The notes under the pieces are model-generated. The model was not told the origin of the DNA. It searched no databases and worked only from the letters and a program-made list of their open reading frames with translations. 64,000 nucleotides of DNA from Fonsecaea monophora (Eukaryota; Ascomycota; Eurotiomycetes; Chaetothyriales; Herpotrichiellaceae), in contig NW_019174060.1 of the NCBI RefSeq assembly GCF_001642475.1, positions 17,711-81,710 of the forward strand, in the 5' to 3' direction. The position numbers and the translations under genes were made by a program. Every line of letters begins with the position of its first letter. Position 1 is the first letter of the stretch. This document shows positions 54,072 to 64,000 of this stretch, in pieces.

Positions 54072-56135
54072 TCAACTCAGCCATCTCACTAGCGCCTCCA
54101 TCAGAAGTCTTCTGTCCACAGGCTTGGCGATATAATCATTCATGCCTGCTGCGAGGTAAGCTTCTTCATCTCCCTTCAACGCATTCGCAGTCATGGCGAC
54201 GATGGGAACCACGTGACCGGCTTCTCGAATTCTCCTTGTGGCGGTCACGCCATCCATCACCGGCATAGAGATGTCCATCAGGATCAGGCTGTAGGCTAGA
54301 GGCTTTTGGGTCATCAGCTTGACGCCCTCCGCACCATCGGAGGCCACATCCACTTTCTCGAGGCCAAAGCTTCGCAAAAGACGAACCATGATTGTTTGAT
54401 TTATGCCGTTGTCTTCGACGAGAAGAATGTGCTTGGTTTGCGCCAACTTCTTGAGATCCACTTCCAGCGTGCCCTTCGGAAGTGGTTTAGCTGGTGAGAC
54501 TTCTAATTTGTTGACTCTGGAAGTGAAATAGAAGATGCTTCCCTGGTGCTCTGGATTCCGCATGTAACCTACCACCCCACCCATGAGTTCAGCCAAACTC
54601 TTGCAAATGGAAAGGCCGAGTCCAGTGCCCTTGTACCTTTTGGTCGAAGAGGTGTCTAGCTGGGTGAACGGGGTAAATAAGACATTCTCTGCCTCAGGAG
54701 TGACACCGATACCCGAGTCGATCACTTCGGTTTTTATGGCATACGAAGCTTCATCCTCGTGGGTGAGAGCAACCTTGACCCGTACATAGCCCCTGTCGGT
54801 GAATTTAATCGCGTTTGACACCAGGTTTTGCAAGATCTGACGATAGCGGAGAGGATCCCCCTGGACAAAATTCGGGAGGCGAGGATCCAGGTCGATTTCG
54901 AATCTCAAATTCTCGGTTGATCCGATGTTGAAACAGCGTCGGACTGCATTAACAATCTCCACAATATTCATGACCTCCTTGTTGAGCGAAAAGGTACCCG
55001 AACTGAGCTTGGAGTAGTCGAGAATGTCATTGATGACCTGCAACAGAATGGCCCCCGATTCATCGATGATGTTGGCAAGCTCTTTCTGTTCGTCTGTGAG
55101 GCCCGTGTCGACCAGTAACGACAAGGCGGACAACATCCCATGCATTGGGGTTCGGATTTCATGGCTCATATTGGCCAGGAAGTCGGACTTCATCTTGGAT
55201 GCATCTTCGTATGCAGCTATCAGTCGCGCTTCTGCCGCCTTTCGTTCCGTCAAATCTCTGGTGATTTTGCTAAAGCCAGTCAAAACTCCGTCGCGGTAGA
55301 CTGGAGAGATAATGACATTTGCCCAAAACCTGGACCCGTCCTTCTTGACACGCCAGCCTTCGTCTTCCACTTTGCCCTCTCGCAAAGCCACTTGCAGCTC
55401 CTTTTCCGGTTTCCGTGCCTTTCGGTCCTCTTCGCTGTAGAAGGCCGAGAAGTGTTTCCCCACGATTTCCTCCTGGGTGTACTGTTTGAGCAACATGGCG
55501 CCGGTGTTCCAGGTGGCTATACAGCCCTCGGCGTCAAGCATGAAGATGGCATAATCGTGAAGGGTGCTAACCAAGAGGCGATATGTCTCTGCCGATGATA
55601 ATTGAGCGAGGTGTTGTTTTGTCCTGTCGACCTCTTCCGTAGCGTCGAGACCCTCTACAACTACGTAGAGGAGTTCGTCCTCGTCAAAAATCGGCGACAC
55701 TCGGACCCGCCAATAACTGGAAGCCTTGAGCCCTGGTAAGGGTTCAGAGCGCTGCTCTTCGCGGCTCGCGATTGCACCCTGGATCAGTTGGGTGGTGGTG
55801 ACGGCATCTGTTGGTAAGAGCAAGTCGCCGATCGTCTCCAGAAAGGGTTTGCCACGAACTTTGTCCAAGGAGATATGAGCCTGCTTTTGCCAGGAATTCG
55901 ACAGCATGACTATTCGTAAATCTTTGTCCAGGACAACCGTCGGAGTCGGCGACATAGCGAAGATCCGATCCATGCCTGCAGGTTTTTGGCAACTACAACT
56001 CGAGGTTGGACTTGGAGGAGGACTGAGGTGATCCGACGTCAAAGAGTTTGTTAGCGGGGCGGCAAAACATGATTTGCTCGCCGCCCTGACGACACCATCA
56101 GGATGTTCCTCCGCGCCGCGTTTTCGAGAGACCAT
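54072..56135 (-). CDS. Hybrid histidine kinase, PAS-PAS-HisKA-HATPase-REC, soluble
   Basis: One exon, 687 residues. Order: Ser/Pro-rich N-terminus; PAS 1 (about 55-165, MSPTPTVVLDKDLRIVMLSN); PAS 2 with PAC (about 180-305, DYAIFMLDAEGCIATWNTGA and GFSKITRDLTERK); HisKA with phospho-His in NMSHEIRTPMHG (about 323); HATPase with NLVSNAIKFTD, DSGIGV and GTGLGLSICKSL; and a receiver domain with phospho-Asp in LILMDISMPVMDG (about 618). No transmembrane segment is seen, so it senses inside the cell. It would pass phosphate to Ypd1 and then to Ssk1 or Skn7 type regulators. The PAS-rich layout resembles several numbered fungal kinase groups, but the group cannot be assigned by eye. Confidence 0.94.
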   Translation of the reverse strand: MVSRKRGAEEHPDGVVRAASKSCFAAPLTNSLTSDHLSPPPSPTSSCSCQKPAGMDRIFAMSPTPTVVLDKDLRIVMLSNSWQKQAHISLDKVRGKPFLETIGDLLLPTDAVTTTQLIQGAIASREEQRSEPLPGLKASSYWRVRVSPIFDEDELLYVVVEGLDATEEVDRTKQHLAQLSSAETYRLLVSTLHDYAIFMLDAEGCIATWNTGAMLLKQYTQEEIVGKHFSAFYSEEDRKARKPEKELQVALREGKVEDEGWRVKKDGSRFWANVIISPVYRDGVLTGFSKITRDLTERKAAEARLIAAYEDASKMKSDFLANMSHEIRTPMHGMLSALSLLVDTGLTDEQKELANIIDESGAILLQVINDILDYSKLSSGTFSLNKEVMNIVEIVNAVRRCFNIGSTENLRFEIDLDPRLPNFVQGDPLRYRQILQNLVSNAIKFTDRGYVRVKVALTHEDEASYAIKTEVIDSGIGVTPEAENVLFTPFTQLDTSSTKRYKGTGLGLSICKSLAELMGGVVGYMRNPEHQGSIFYFTSRVNKLEVSPAKPLPKGTLEVDLKKLAQTKHILLVEDNGINQTIMVRLLRSFGLEKVDVASDGAEGVKLMTQKPLAYSLILMDISMPVMDGVTATRRIREAGHVVPIVAMTANALKGDEEAYLAAGMNDYIAKPVDRRLLMEALVRWLS

Positions 56136-58581
56136 TTTCGCCTATCAGGGAGACTTCATGTCTAAGTTTGCGACCAAAGGACCGACCCAGAAGCCAGAGT
56201 GAACGTCCAAACTTTCGAACCGCAGAGATGGAGGCTGGTTACAAATAATGGCAAAATGATGAAACCTGATCCCTACGGTAGGGGAGAACCTGCTTGACAC
56301 GGGATCGAATTTACCATGAATAATAACGACGTGCAGAGAAGGGCTATGCGGAATTCGGCGTAGGCACAATGGCCTTCATGTACTGACGAGATGCGACTTG
56401 TCGAGACTTGGAAGGAGCACCTCAGCAGCCCAAAGAAAAACGCGCCTGGGGTTCGGGTGGTTTCTGGTGCTCAAGGATGACTGAGCATGGTGCTTAGAGA
56501 TGGGGTCTGGTCCGGAGGGAGGTTGTTGGGATCGAGGGCGACTCGAGGGCTCAGTGCTCGGTGCCACACGCGAGTAACCGCCCCCCAAGAGCAACCCCTT
56601 CGACCGACTCCAAGCGCAGTGACGGTCAAGTTGGAATCGTAACTGGGCCTGTTATCCTTGTGCTCGCATCCGACTTGAAGCGGATTTTGCGACGGCTTGC
56701 GCCAGGTGAGGGTTTCGCAAGACGGGGAGCGCCGGCAAGGCAGCCACTAGGCGGCCGTCAGGGACGCAGAGGGTCTTTGGCACCAAGATCTACGCTACAA
56801 CTAGGAGCCTCCGACAGCGTGGTTGGGTTTGAAATCTTCCCTGTTAGGCTTTTCGGCTTTCTCGCTTGATTTACCTAAGTGTGCGGCAAATTCCCTGCAA
56901 GACCTGTCGTTTTTGTAGAAAAAAAATTGGGTTCCTTTTGCACCCGCCAAACAAGATCTCCACACTGTGCCCCTTGGATGTAGTGTCTGTGCGAGCACCG
57001 GATTTATTGAAACGCCTTGTGTATCCAATGGGGCGGCGCGTTGCAGGTGGCGTTGAAGGGTGCGAATACGAGTTGAAACAAGCTGGAAGGGGGACTAGGC
57101 TCGATGCACAAGCACTGACCGTTTACCAAGGCGCCGCGAGCCCCTTTGCAGGGTAAGCGGAGTCTGCGGCCGGAGAAAAGGTCCGAAGGAAAGTTAGGTG
57201 AATTTAGTGGTAGTAGGGATCTCTGTAGGTACTCGGGACGAGGTATGGACTGCAGGTGGCATTGGCCTCAATCGTCGATAACCGAGTGAGGCGGGAGTAT
57301 AATACGGGTGATGCAGGAGGTCAGATTTTGGTGCTGAGAATTCATTCCTCTGTGCCCGAGGCCAGAAGAAAAAGGACAATGAGCGAAGGGGTTTGTAGCA
57401 CGGCAGCATCACACAGCAGCATGATTTCCTCGTATTGGTCGAGGGAGGATCACACGGCCGTGAGGAAGGAAAGCGTGAATGGTGAATGGCGGATGATTGT
57501 GACGGAGGTGACGGAGAAGAGTCGGAGCCTCGGGGGGCGAATCGCGGGCGCTGAGGTGGCCCCTTCGAGTAGGCACGGTGCCCCCCTTTCCCACCCCCAA
57601 ATATGTAAGAAGTATGTCATTATTTCCTGGAGCATTACCAGTACTAGATAGGCTTGATAGGCTGTTAGGGTAGGTGACCCTCAAGTGCCAGATTGAGGGG
57701 GTTATAGAGACGTGTGCCCTTGCGCCATCTGCATATGCAACATGCCATAATCAGCTTTTCCTCATGCATCGATTCCTGGAGGAGATGATTGATTATGATC
57801 ATCATAATTATTGTTAAATGCTCATTAGATCCTTTCAACGGTGTGTTTGATGACGCTGCCAATTTGGGTGTTTGTGTTGTGCCAAAACTAGGCTGTAACC
57901 AGAGAGGGTAGCATACTCGTACGACGTAGTCCTTTTCCCTCCGGTCCAGGAGAGACGACACTCGCTATGGAAATGCCAGCATGCCAGATACAAGGCGAGA
58001 GCAAAACTGGTACAGAAAGATTCTCGAGTCCGTCATCTGTTTGTTCTATTTTAGGTACGAGCCATAAGTACTCAGTGCTAGGACCTGCATATCTTTACTC
58101 CGTATACTCCGTAGGTAGGTATGTACCATGCCAGTTGATGCTCAAACAGATCAGAGCTCTGCTCAGAGAGCTGATCAGTGCACCTCCCTGGCCATAAATA
58201 CGATGTCATAAGGACTTGGTCCATGTGCACATGGCCGCTGCACTTTTATGCGAATTCTAACGCCGTCGACGCCTCGCTCTGTACGCCCTCATTTGAGGGA
58301 GTGGTTTGACCATCTCTTCAACGTATTTCCCTGCTCCACCTGCCTTCTCCCGGATTCAGAGGATGAAATATTTTCTGGTTCTCCGTTCTGCCATACAGTT
58401 GTCCGGGGCACGCGAGAAATGACGACAAAATCATATCTCGTTGGGTCGATTGTGAAGCGTTGAGGATTTGTAGATGGCAATTACGTTGCCTCTTTGTGCT
58501 TTGAAGATGACCAGCTTCGCTCTGCCATTCAGACTGGTCTTTGCTTTCTTCTCTGATAGCTGCGCCTTGACCGTTGGCAAT
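56136..58581. other. Gene-free stretch, 2.4 kb
   Basis: Upstream region of the histidine kinase and 3' side of the Ser/Thr-rich protein gene. Small frames on both strands lack protein character. No repeats or RNA-like structures were picked out. Confidence 0.5.
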
Positions 58582-59166
58582 TCAAAGACTCAAGCGGTCT
58601 AAGCTGCGAACTCTTCTTCCTGTTCCACCTGTTACCAAGCCAAGTTTATAAAAGGTCTCTTCGCCCGCTGCATTCCGGCCGCCGATATACCACTTTTCCG
58701 GACCAACGGCATCAATGAAGCCCCCCGACGCATTGGAGCTGTCGCTGCCACGTCTTTGTCGCCCTCTTGTCATCGGTGTGGACGTGCCGGGAGGTGACAT
58801 TGATAGATTGGTGGTTGTATGCGTTCCATGAGGACCGGGCGAACTCGTCCCTGGCGACTTGGACATAGGTGGTGCGTATCGATGTGAACTTGGGTTAGAT
58901 GAGAAAGGGAGAGGTGTTGTTGAGTTGGGTTTGGACTGCACTTGCTGTGATGAGGGGGTTGAGGCTTCTCCCGGACCTTTTGTGGCTATTGTTCTTGTAC
59001 TTGACGAGGTGACTGTTGCTGTGGTCGTAGAAACATGTGCGGCTGCCACAAGCGAACCGGGCGACACGGCATCGTAGGTTGAGCTGGATTTTGCCTGGAA
59101 CGCCGGGCTCGTACGGGCTCGAAAGGCCGAAAAGAAATTGGCGAAGAACGGTCGGTTGGTAGGCAT
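58582..59166 (-). CDS. Uncharacterised Ser/Thr-rich fungal protein
   Basis: One exon from ATG at 59166, 194 residues. The frame is open upstream but without an ATG. I do not know a function. The N-terminus MPTNRPFFANFFSAFRARTSP is basic and aromatic. The middle (about 30-130) is Ser/Thr/Pro-rich and probably disordered. A compact conserved-looking C-terminal motif follows: RGRQRRGSDSSNASGGFIDAVGPEKWYIGGRNAAGEETFYKLG. The last element (W-Y-I-G-G-R-x-A-x-G-E-E) is one I associate with small fungal proteins of unknown role. The RRGSDSS context looks like a phosphorylation site for a basic-directed kinase (inference). Confidence 0.75.
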   Translation of the reverse strand: MPTNRPFFANFFSAFRARTSPAFQAKSSSTYDAVSPGSLVAAAHVSTTTATVTSSSTRTIATKGPGEASTPSSQQVQSKPNSTTPLPFSSNPSSHRYAPPMSKSPGTSSPGPHGTHTTTNLSMSPPGTSTPMTRGRQRRGSDSSNASGGFIDAVGPEKWYIGGRNAAGEETFYKLGLVTGGTGRRVRSLDRLSL

Positions 59167-60552
59167 GGTGTCTACAGACTTTGCTCTCGAGCTGGCGATG
59201 TCGGATGGTAGATCAGAAATGTCGTTGACGGTTTGTCGACGCACCCAGGGTCAAGACCTTAAAAAGAGTGACCCGATGCTCAGTAACCGATTAGGAATTG
59301 GTGAACGTAGGCTGCGATAGGCCTGGACGTGCCTGTCCCTGTACACTGTAGACGCCCTTCACCCGCACTCTTCCGTGAGGTCCCTCCGCACTCTTAACCC
59401 TCTTTTGTTTGAGCTCTCCGCAAGAAGACCATGTGTATCTCTTATTGATCAGACTAGCGTACCCTGACCGTCCTGGGTTGGGTTCGAAATCGTGGAGCGA
59501 CAACTCAACAGCGGGCGGCGCAGCCGGATATTATTATGGTAGGGCCAAGTTCGGTAGGAATTTCCGAGATGCAGCAGGGCTGAGCCAGACAAGAAGCGGA
59601 GATCCTGGGTTTCGGTGAAGAGATGAAACTGGGCAGGCGATCGAGGGTGAAACTGAGGAGGCGCAAAGTACGGGAACTTGGAGTATGTCAGAGAAGATAG
59701 AACACTTTCTTGAAGATGTGAATCACGGCCGAAGGAGGAGTAGGTTTCAAGAAGCAATATCGTCACCTGCAGACAGTGGGAATGCTCGGCCTGCGATCCA
59801 TCATCCCTCATCGGGCGATGATGGAGGCGAGGAACAAACCGGGAGTTTGGAAGCGAAGTAACAACAAGCGGACTGAGTTGCAATTAGATCCAGTGTCATT
59901 GGTGAAGCCCTGTGGCTCTCCACCTGTTCATCCCTCGGCTTTACTTTCAACCCACATTTCTGCCTCTCTATCCACGCACCTCTCTGCCGTTTCAGTCAAC
60001 AACCAGAGCGATCAGTATCACGAGCGAGAAACGATCCCCCTGCATTTTCTGAAGCAAAGGAATTTTGTCACTAGATAAAAATCAACTGCGTTTGTAGGCG
60101 AGGCTTGGCCATGACACATTGCTGTCTTTCATGTGCCCCCAATATCAGGCCAGGCCACAAATAGAATCATGCTATGCTAATCCCATGCTAACCACATATT
60201 CCCCCAGGAATGAGACTGAGGATTCATCCTCTGAGGTGTAAGTGTCGGTACACATACACCACAACACGTCCTAGGCAGCGACAATGCGCAATTCAAGCCA
60301 AGGTACTCTCATTCAATCTCATCTGGCGTCGTCAGTGTCATCTACACATCCGCTTTCATGGACATCTTTCCCAGCCTACTTTGCCGCACGCCATAAGCAA
60401 GGGCCAAAGTACAAATATTCACAACATCCGTTCATCAGCTGATTCGAGCGCGTGCTTTTCAGTATCTGAGCCCCGGAGCGGTTCAGGGCAATGACAGCGA
60501 GGGATGACAAGTAAATTTGCCATCTCGTGGACTCTCAGCGGCGTACCGTCGT
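59167..60552. other. Gene-free stretch, 1.4 kb
   Basis: Upstream of the Ser/Thr-rich protein gene and 3' of the acetyltransferase. A minus-strand frame at about 59449-59883 has no recognisable character. Nothing else is seen. Confidence 0.5.
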
Positions 60553-61669
60553 CTAGTCGTCGTCCTCATGGTCAAACTCGAGTATCTGACTCAGGGTTAG
60601 CCCAGTATGAGATAGGGTATCGATGTGGAGGATCACCATATTATTCCAATTTCCACCATGAGATGTCACTGTACTTGGTCCCATGTTTTCAAATCCAAGT
60701 CCTTTGTAGAATGGAACGAGATGATCGTGGGCAAGTAGAGCTATCCGGTCTGCGATCTTGGCATCTTTCATACGTTGGATGTATGATTTCATCAAGATCG
60801 AACCCAGACCCATTCTCTGAAACTCGGGTGCCACTGCCACAGAATGAACACAGATAGTTCCACCCATATCTTGATGGCCAACGGGCTCCTTATCGGTGTT
60901 GGTTGGTAGCGATGATCTCCTGGTCCTCCAGTTTGAGGGCACGCCCATCGAAGCCTCAGTAACACAGGGTGCCGGAGTTCTGGTCGAAACTACATGGGCT
61001 ATTAAGCGTCGCAGAGGCGGTGTTGACGAGTCCTTCAACTCTGCTTTGGTTGGCTGGGTGAACAGCCCTAAACTCAACTCGGGACACCTGGTCAGACGGT
61101 ATTGAAACTGGGTACAGGCCATTGTCAGCGGAATGACCAAGTATCGGCATAAAAAAGTACTTCAGGTAGTATGGCTCGCATGAGGACGAGGCTTGTTTTA
61201 GCCATACCTTTTCTCGAGTTGCCCTTTCCTCTGGTGGAAAAGCCGCCTCCTCAAGTGAGGTGCACTGGTCCACACTTGATATAGACAAAGCCTGGTTTTC
61301 AGGATGAAGACGATCCCATTTGTGTGAAGAGCCCCGTCGACGTGCCCCCAACCGCCCAGTCAGCATGTTCAATAAAGGGTGGTTGGCCATGAAATCACGG
61401 TCGTCCTCCTCAGACTCGTCTTCTTCCTCCGGATTCTCCTCAGCCTTGTCGGAATGACTAATCCGCTGTAACTCTAAAGGGTCAGACGATGGTTTCGAGG
61501 GTGGAGCGACAGCATCCGAGTCACTGTCTTGCATTTCCACGTCCTCGGGATGGATGTCGATGAAGCCATCTTCGTTTTGTGAGTGCTGACCGCTTCTGGA
61601 GTCGACCTTGGCGGACCTTGGCTTTATTGATTTCTCTAATTGGCTCGATGGATCCTGGTTTGGCGCCAT
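60553..61669 (-). CDS. AANAT-like GNAT N-acetyltransferase
   Basis: Exons 61669-61208 and 61107-60553 give 338 residues. GNAT enzymes transfer acetyl from acetyl-CoA; this subgroup (arylalkylamine/polyamine N-acetyltransferase, Paa1-like) acetylates amines. About 110 acidic, disordered residues precede the domain. The domain starts LSISSVDQCTSLEEAAFPPEERATREKFQYRLTRCPEL, with EERATREK directly joined to FQYRL at the splice, exactly the AANAT pattern. The acetyl-CoA loop is in VHSVAVAPEFQRMGLGSILMK (R-x-G-x-G). ALLAHDHLVPFYKGLGFENMG is the conserved C-terminal strand-helix. The 100-base intron ends in ACCCAG. The long acidic N-terminal extension is the main departure from the minimal family. 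Its first exon lies 1.3 kb from DDI1, head to head. Confidence 0.9.
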
Positions 61670-62932
61670 TTTTACTGGTTCAGAGCAGTTATCAACCGGA
61701 TAAACAGGCGACTTCTACTGTGAGATGCCGTTCGAGGGAGGATTGGACAGCAACTGAATTCGCGCCGGTTGGCTGGCAGATGACTTGGCTGTTTGATTGG
61801 GAAGCTCCAAGAACGCGCCGTCATAAGACTGCAGGCGAAACAAAAATGTAGAGAGAGTGAGAAAAAGCTCCAAGAAATGGTGTGAGGTGAAAATTCAAAT
61901 TCCAACTGACCTTACACGGACTTGTCAAGGGGGCAGATGAAGAATGGTACAATCGTTATGTCAAGATTGCCAGTGCAACTGAAGAGGGATAACCTCTAGA
62001 GATTGATTCAGACAACTCGATTAATGGAGAAGCTGAAGTGTCAAAAAGTAGTGCGACTGGCTCAGTAGTACAAGTAGTTAGAAGTGAGATGAAGAAATTG
62101 CCATGGCACATGGCACGCGACTCTCCCTAAGGCAGTCAAGGCAGGTGGGCAATGAGGCACCGTGGGCGCCTTCCGAGGGGCTGACGGGCGCGAGTGGCTC
62201 TCTTGCTCCTCCCACTCTAGCAGGAATACAGGCGATGCAGGCACACAGTGGGGGTTACAACGGGGGCACAGGGGTGTCTAGACCCCTACAAGCCTTCTGT
62301 ATCTATGTACGAGGTACCTAGGTAGGTAAGTTTTACCTGTGAGCAAGTAATAATAAATTCTCCACACCCGATCTGCAAGCTACAGCTAGGACCCAAGTAC
62401 CCCAGAACATATTAAAAATATAAGAGGATTCTCATTCTATCTATTGGCATCAACAAGGCACGGACCATCCGACTCCTAGGTGCCTAGATACCGTATGCAC
62501 GACGTACCTGAATTAGATTTCGCTCTGGTAGGGTCTGGACTGTGCTTGATACGTACCTAGCTACATACCCTCTACCCCGCCATGCCGCCCAAGGGTTTGC
62601 TTACAACTAAATACAAGGTAATTATCGAGTATGCTTGAATGCAGTGGCTCTTCCACTTGGAGTCTTGTCTGGATACAGCAAGTGAAGCGGCCTGGCCACC
62701 CCGGGTGCGTCATCGCAAATATGCCTAAGCGGTTCATTATTCTGCATCTCATCCACAGGGCAATATTTTGTTCTTTACAACGTCTTCACCTTTTCTGTGC
62801 CACAGGGTAATTCTTTCTCTTATCTTTGCGTTGGATTCAGCTCGTCCCTGTCTTGTTCCAAGAGACGTTTGAGAGCCCACCCCAGTCTCACATCACACCT
62901 GATACACCTTGTCTTAAGATTCAACCACCATC
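61670..62932. other. Divergent intergenic region, 1.3 kb
   Basis: Promoters of the acetyltransferase and DDI1. CCTAGGTA-like motifs occur at about 62312 and 62478. No gene is seen. Confidence 0.55.
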
Positions 62933-64000
62933 ATGTAGGTGCAAGCCATCCGGTGATATTGTCACCGCTGTTCTGGACTGACTTTCCGCAGGCGCACATC
63001 CATAACCATTGTATCCTCTGACAGAGAGCTACCAGTAGATCTCATCACTCTCGATGTGGGCCCCGATATGACCCTGAATGACATCAAAGCCTTCGTCGAA
63101 GCTGAGATTGGGGTTCCTCCATCTGCCCAAATATTCTTAAGAGATGGGATGGCAGTCACAAACACTTCCATGACGCTTGCACAGTTTAACGTCCAGGAAG
63201 GTGGTATAATACCGATGGCAATCCAGGCCAATCCTCCAAGACGACGAACCGCTCAAGGTACATCCAGTGGCCAACCCTCAACGGAGAGGGCTAGAAACTT
63301 CAACCACTCTGAGCCATTGCGATCCCGGATATTAGGGGACCCTGCCATCATGGCCGATTTTCGGAGACAAGATCCCGAACTTGCAGCTGCCGCTCAGGAT
63401 CAAGAGAGATTCCACGATCTACTACAAGAGAGGCTGAGGCAAAACGAGCAGATGCAGAGAGAGAAAGAAGAGCAGATTGCGCTTCTAGAGGCGGATCCTT
63501 TCAATGTTGATGCACAACAGAAAATTGAAGAAATGATACGGCAAGAACGTGTCGCAGAAAACCTACAGAAGGCAATGGAAGAGTTTCCGGAAGGTAAGTC
63601 AGAGATCTACTCCCCGGCCGACCTAGCCTGACGCTCGTCTTTTATAGCATTCGGCAAGGTCACCATGCTCTATATCGATGTCATCGTCAACGGCCATCCC
63701 ATCAAAGCTTTCGTAGACTCAGGAGCACAAACGACCATCATGTCCCCGTCAGCTGCCGAACGGTGTGGCATCCTCCGGCTGGTCGACAAACGATTTGGGG
63801 GTATTGCAAAAGGTGTAGGTACCGCCCAAATATTGGGTCGAGTTCATTCGGCCGAAATCGAAATTGGACAGTACAACCTCGCCAGCAGCTTCACAGTCAT
63901 GGAAGGCAAAGATGTAGACCTGCTACTAGGGCTTGACATGCTCAAGCGGCATCAGATGTGCATCGATCTGAAGAAAAAACTGTCTCCGCATTGAAAAACG
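62933..64000 (+). CDS. DDI1: DNA damage-inducible protein Ddi1, 3' end beyond window
   Basis: Exons 62933-62934, 62992-63593 and 63648-onward. The start codon is split: AT in exon 1 and G at 62992, giving MRTSITIVSSDREL. An N-terminal ubiquitin-like domain (about 1-80) is followed by the HDD helical part rich in Gln/Glu, with LEADPFNVDAQQKIEEMIR. The retroviral-type aspartyl protease domain opens after the second splice: KVTMLYIDVIVNGHPIKAFVDSGAQTTIMS (catalytic Asp in DSGA), then MEGKDVDLLLGLDMLKRHQMCIDL. Ddi1 is a proteasome shuttle and protease for heavily ubiquitinated proteins. The frame stops at 63994 just after a run of six A (63974-63979). One base fewer would continue as CLRIE, the expected family sequence, so a one-base insertion is suspected. 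Confidence 0.92.

Noticed and set aside
59478..59500. GGTTCGAAAT, resembling a tRNA T-loop.
   Set aside because: Flanking bases do not pair into T, anticodon or acceptor stems.
59449..59883. Minus-strand frame of about 144 codons upstream of the Ser/Thr-rich protein gene.
   Set aside because: No recognisable motif; Ser/Leu/Pro-rich composition is compatible with leader or intergenic DNA.

Overview
The window is nuclear DNA of a filamentous ascomycete (Pezizomycotina). Genes lie on both strands, introns are mostly 48-120 bases with GTRNGT donors and CTRAC-like branch points, intergenic gaps are 0.3-4 kb, and the gene content is typically fungal (OLE1 with a fused cytochrome b5, Zn-cluster-type regulators, ALG7, a hybrid histidine kinase, DDI1). 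A black-yeast/Eurotiomycete-type genome would fit, but the class cannot be fixed from sequence reading alone. No RNA genes, transposons, prophage-like or CRISPR elements were found.

Layout. 1-7 kb: the 5' end of an NCS1-type permease, a 2-oxoglutarate/Fe(II) oxygenase, a possible small orphan gene, a decayed-looking minus-strand reading frame with in-frame stops, and a Cdc4-type essential myosin light chain. 7-27 kb is a dense housekeeping block: STEEP1/UPF0428-like protein, RAD4/XPC facing TDP1 (two DNA-repair genes, convergent), ALG7 (first step of N-glycosylation), SEH1 (nuclear pore/SEACAT), acyl-CoA-binding protein, a CHIP-like TPR/U-box E3 ligase, OLE1, a small membrane protein and an FAD/NAD(P)-dependent oxidoreductase. 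27.3-31.2 kb has no recognisable gene. 31-37 kb: a membrane RING-H2 ligase, a TB2/DP1/HVA22 (REEP/Yop1) protein and a TANGO2/NRDE protein.

38-52.5 kb has a more accessory character: two fungal transcription factors of the same type (both start with a shared RRAHAAR-containing basic segment) bracket a PEP mutase/isocitrate-lyase-like enzyme, the broken remnant of a SAM-dependent methyltransferase, an M13 (neprilysin-like) zinc peptidase in nine exons, a SET-domain protein and a cytochrome P450. This could be a small catabolic or degraded secondary-metabolism locus, but no backbone synthase is present. 54-64 kb: a soluble PAS-PAS hybrid histidine kinase, a Ser/Thr-rich fungal protein, an AANAT-like acetyltransferase and DDI1, which is cut by the window edge, has its start codon split by an intron, and shows an apparent one-base insertion in an A6 run.

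I did not find a convincing new multi-gene system. The observations most worth checking are the two-start TDP1 (mitochondrial presequence then a Myc-type nuclear signal), the DDI1 frameshift, the two decayed genes, two stop-free introns whose length is a multiple of three, and a family of perfect palindromes in non-coding DNA. Exon boundaries were placed by eye from splice signals, reading-frame continuity and remembered family patterns; they are predictions.
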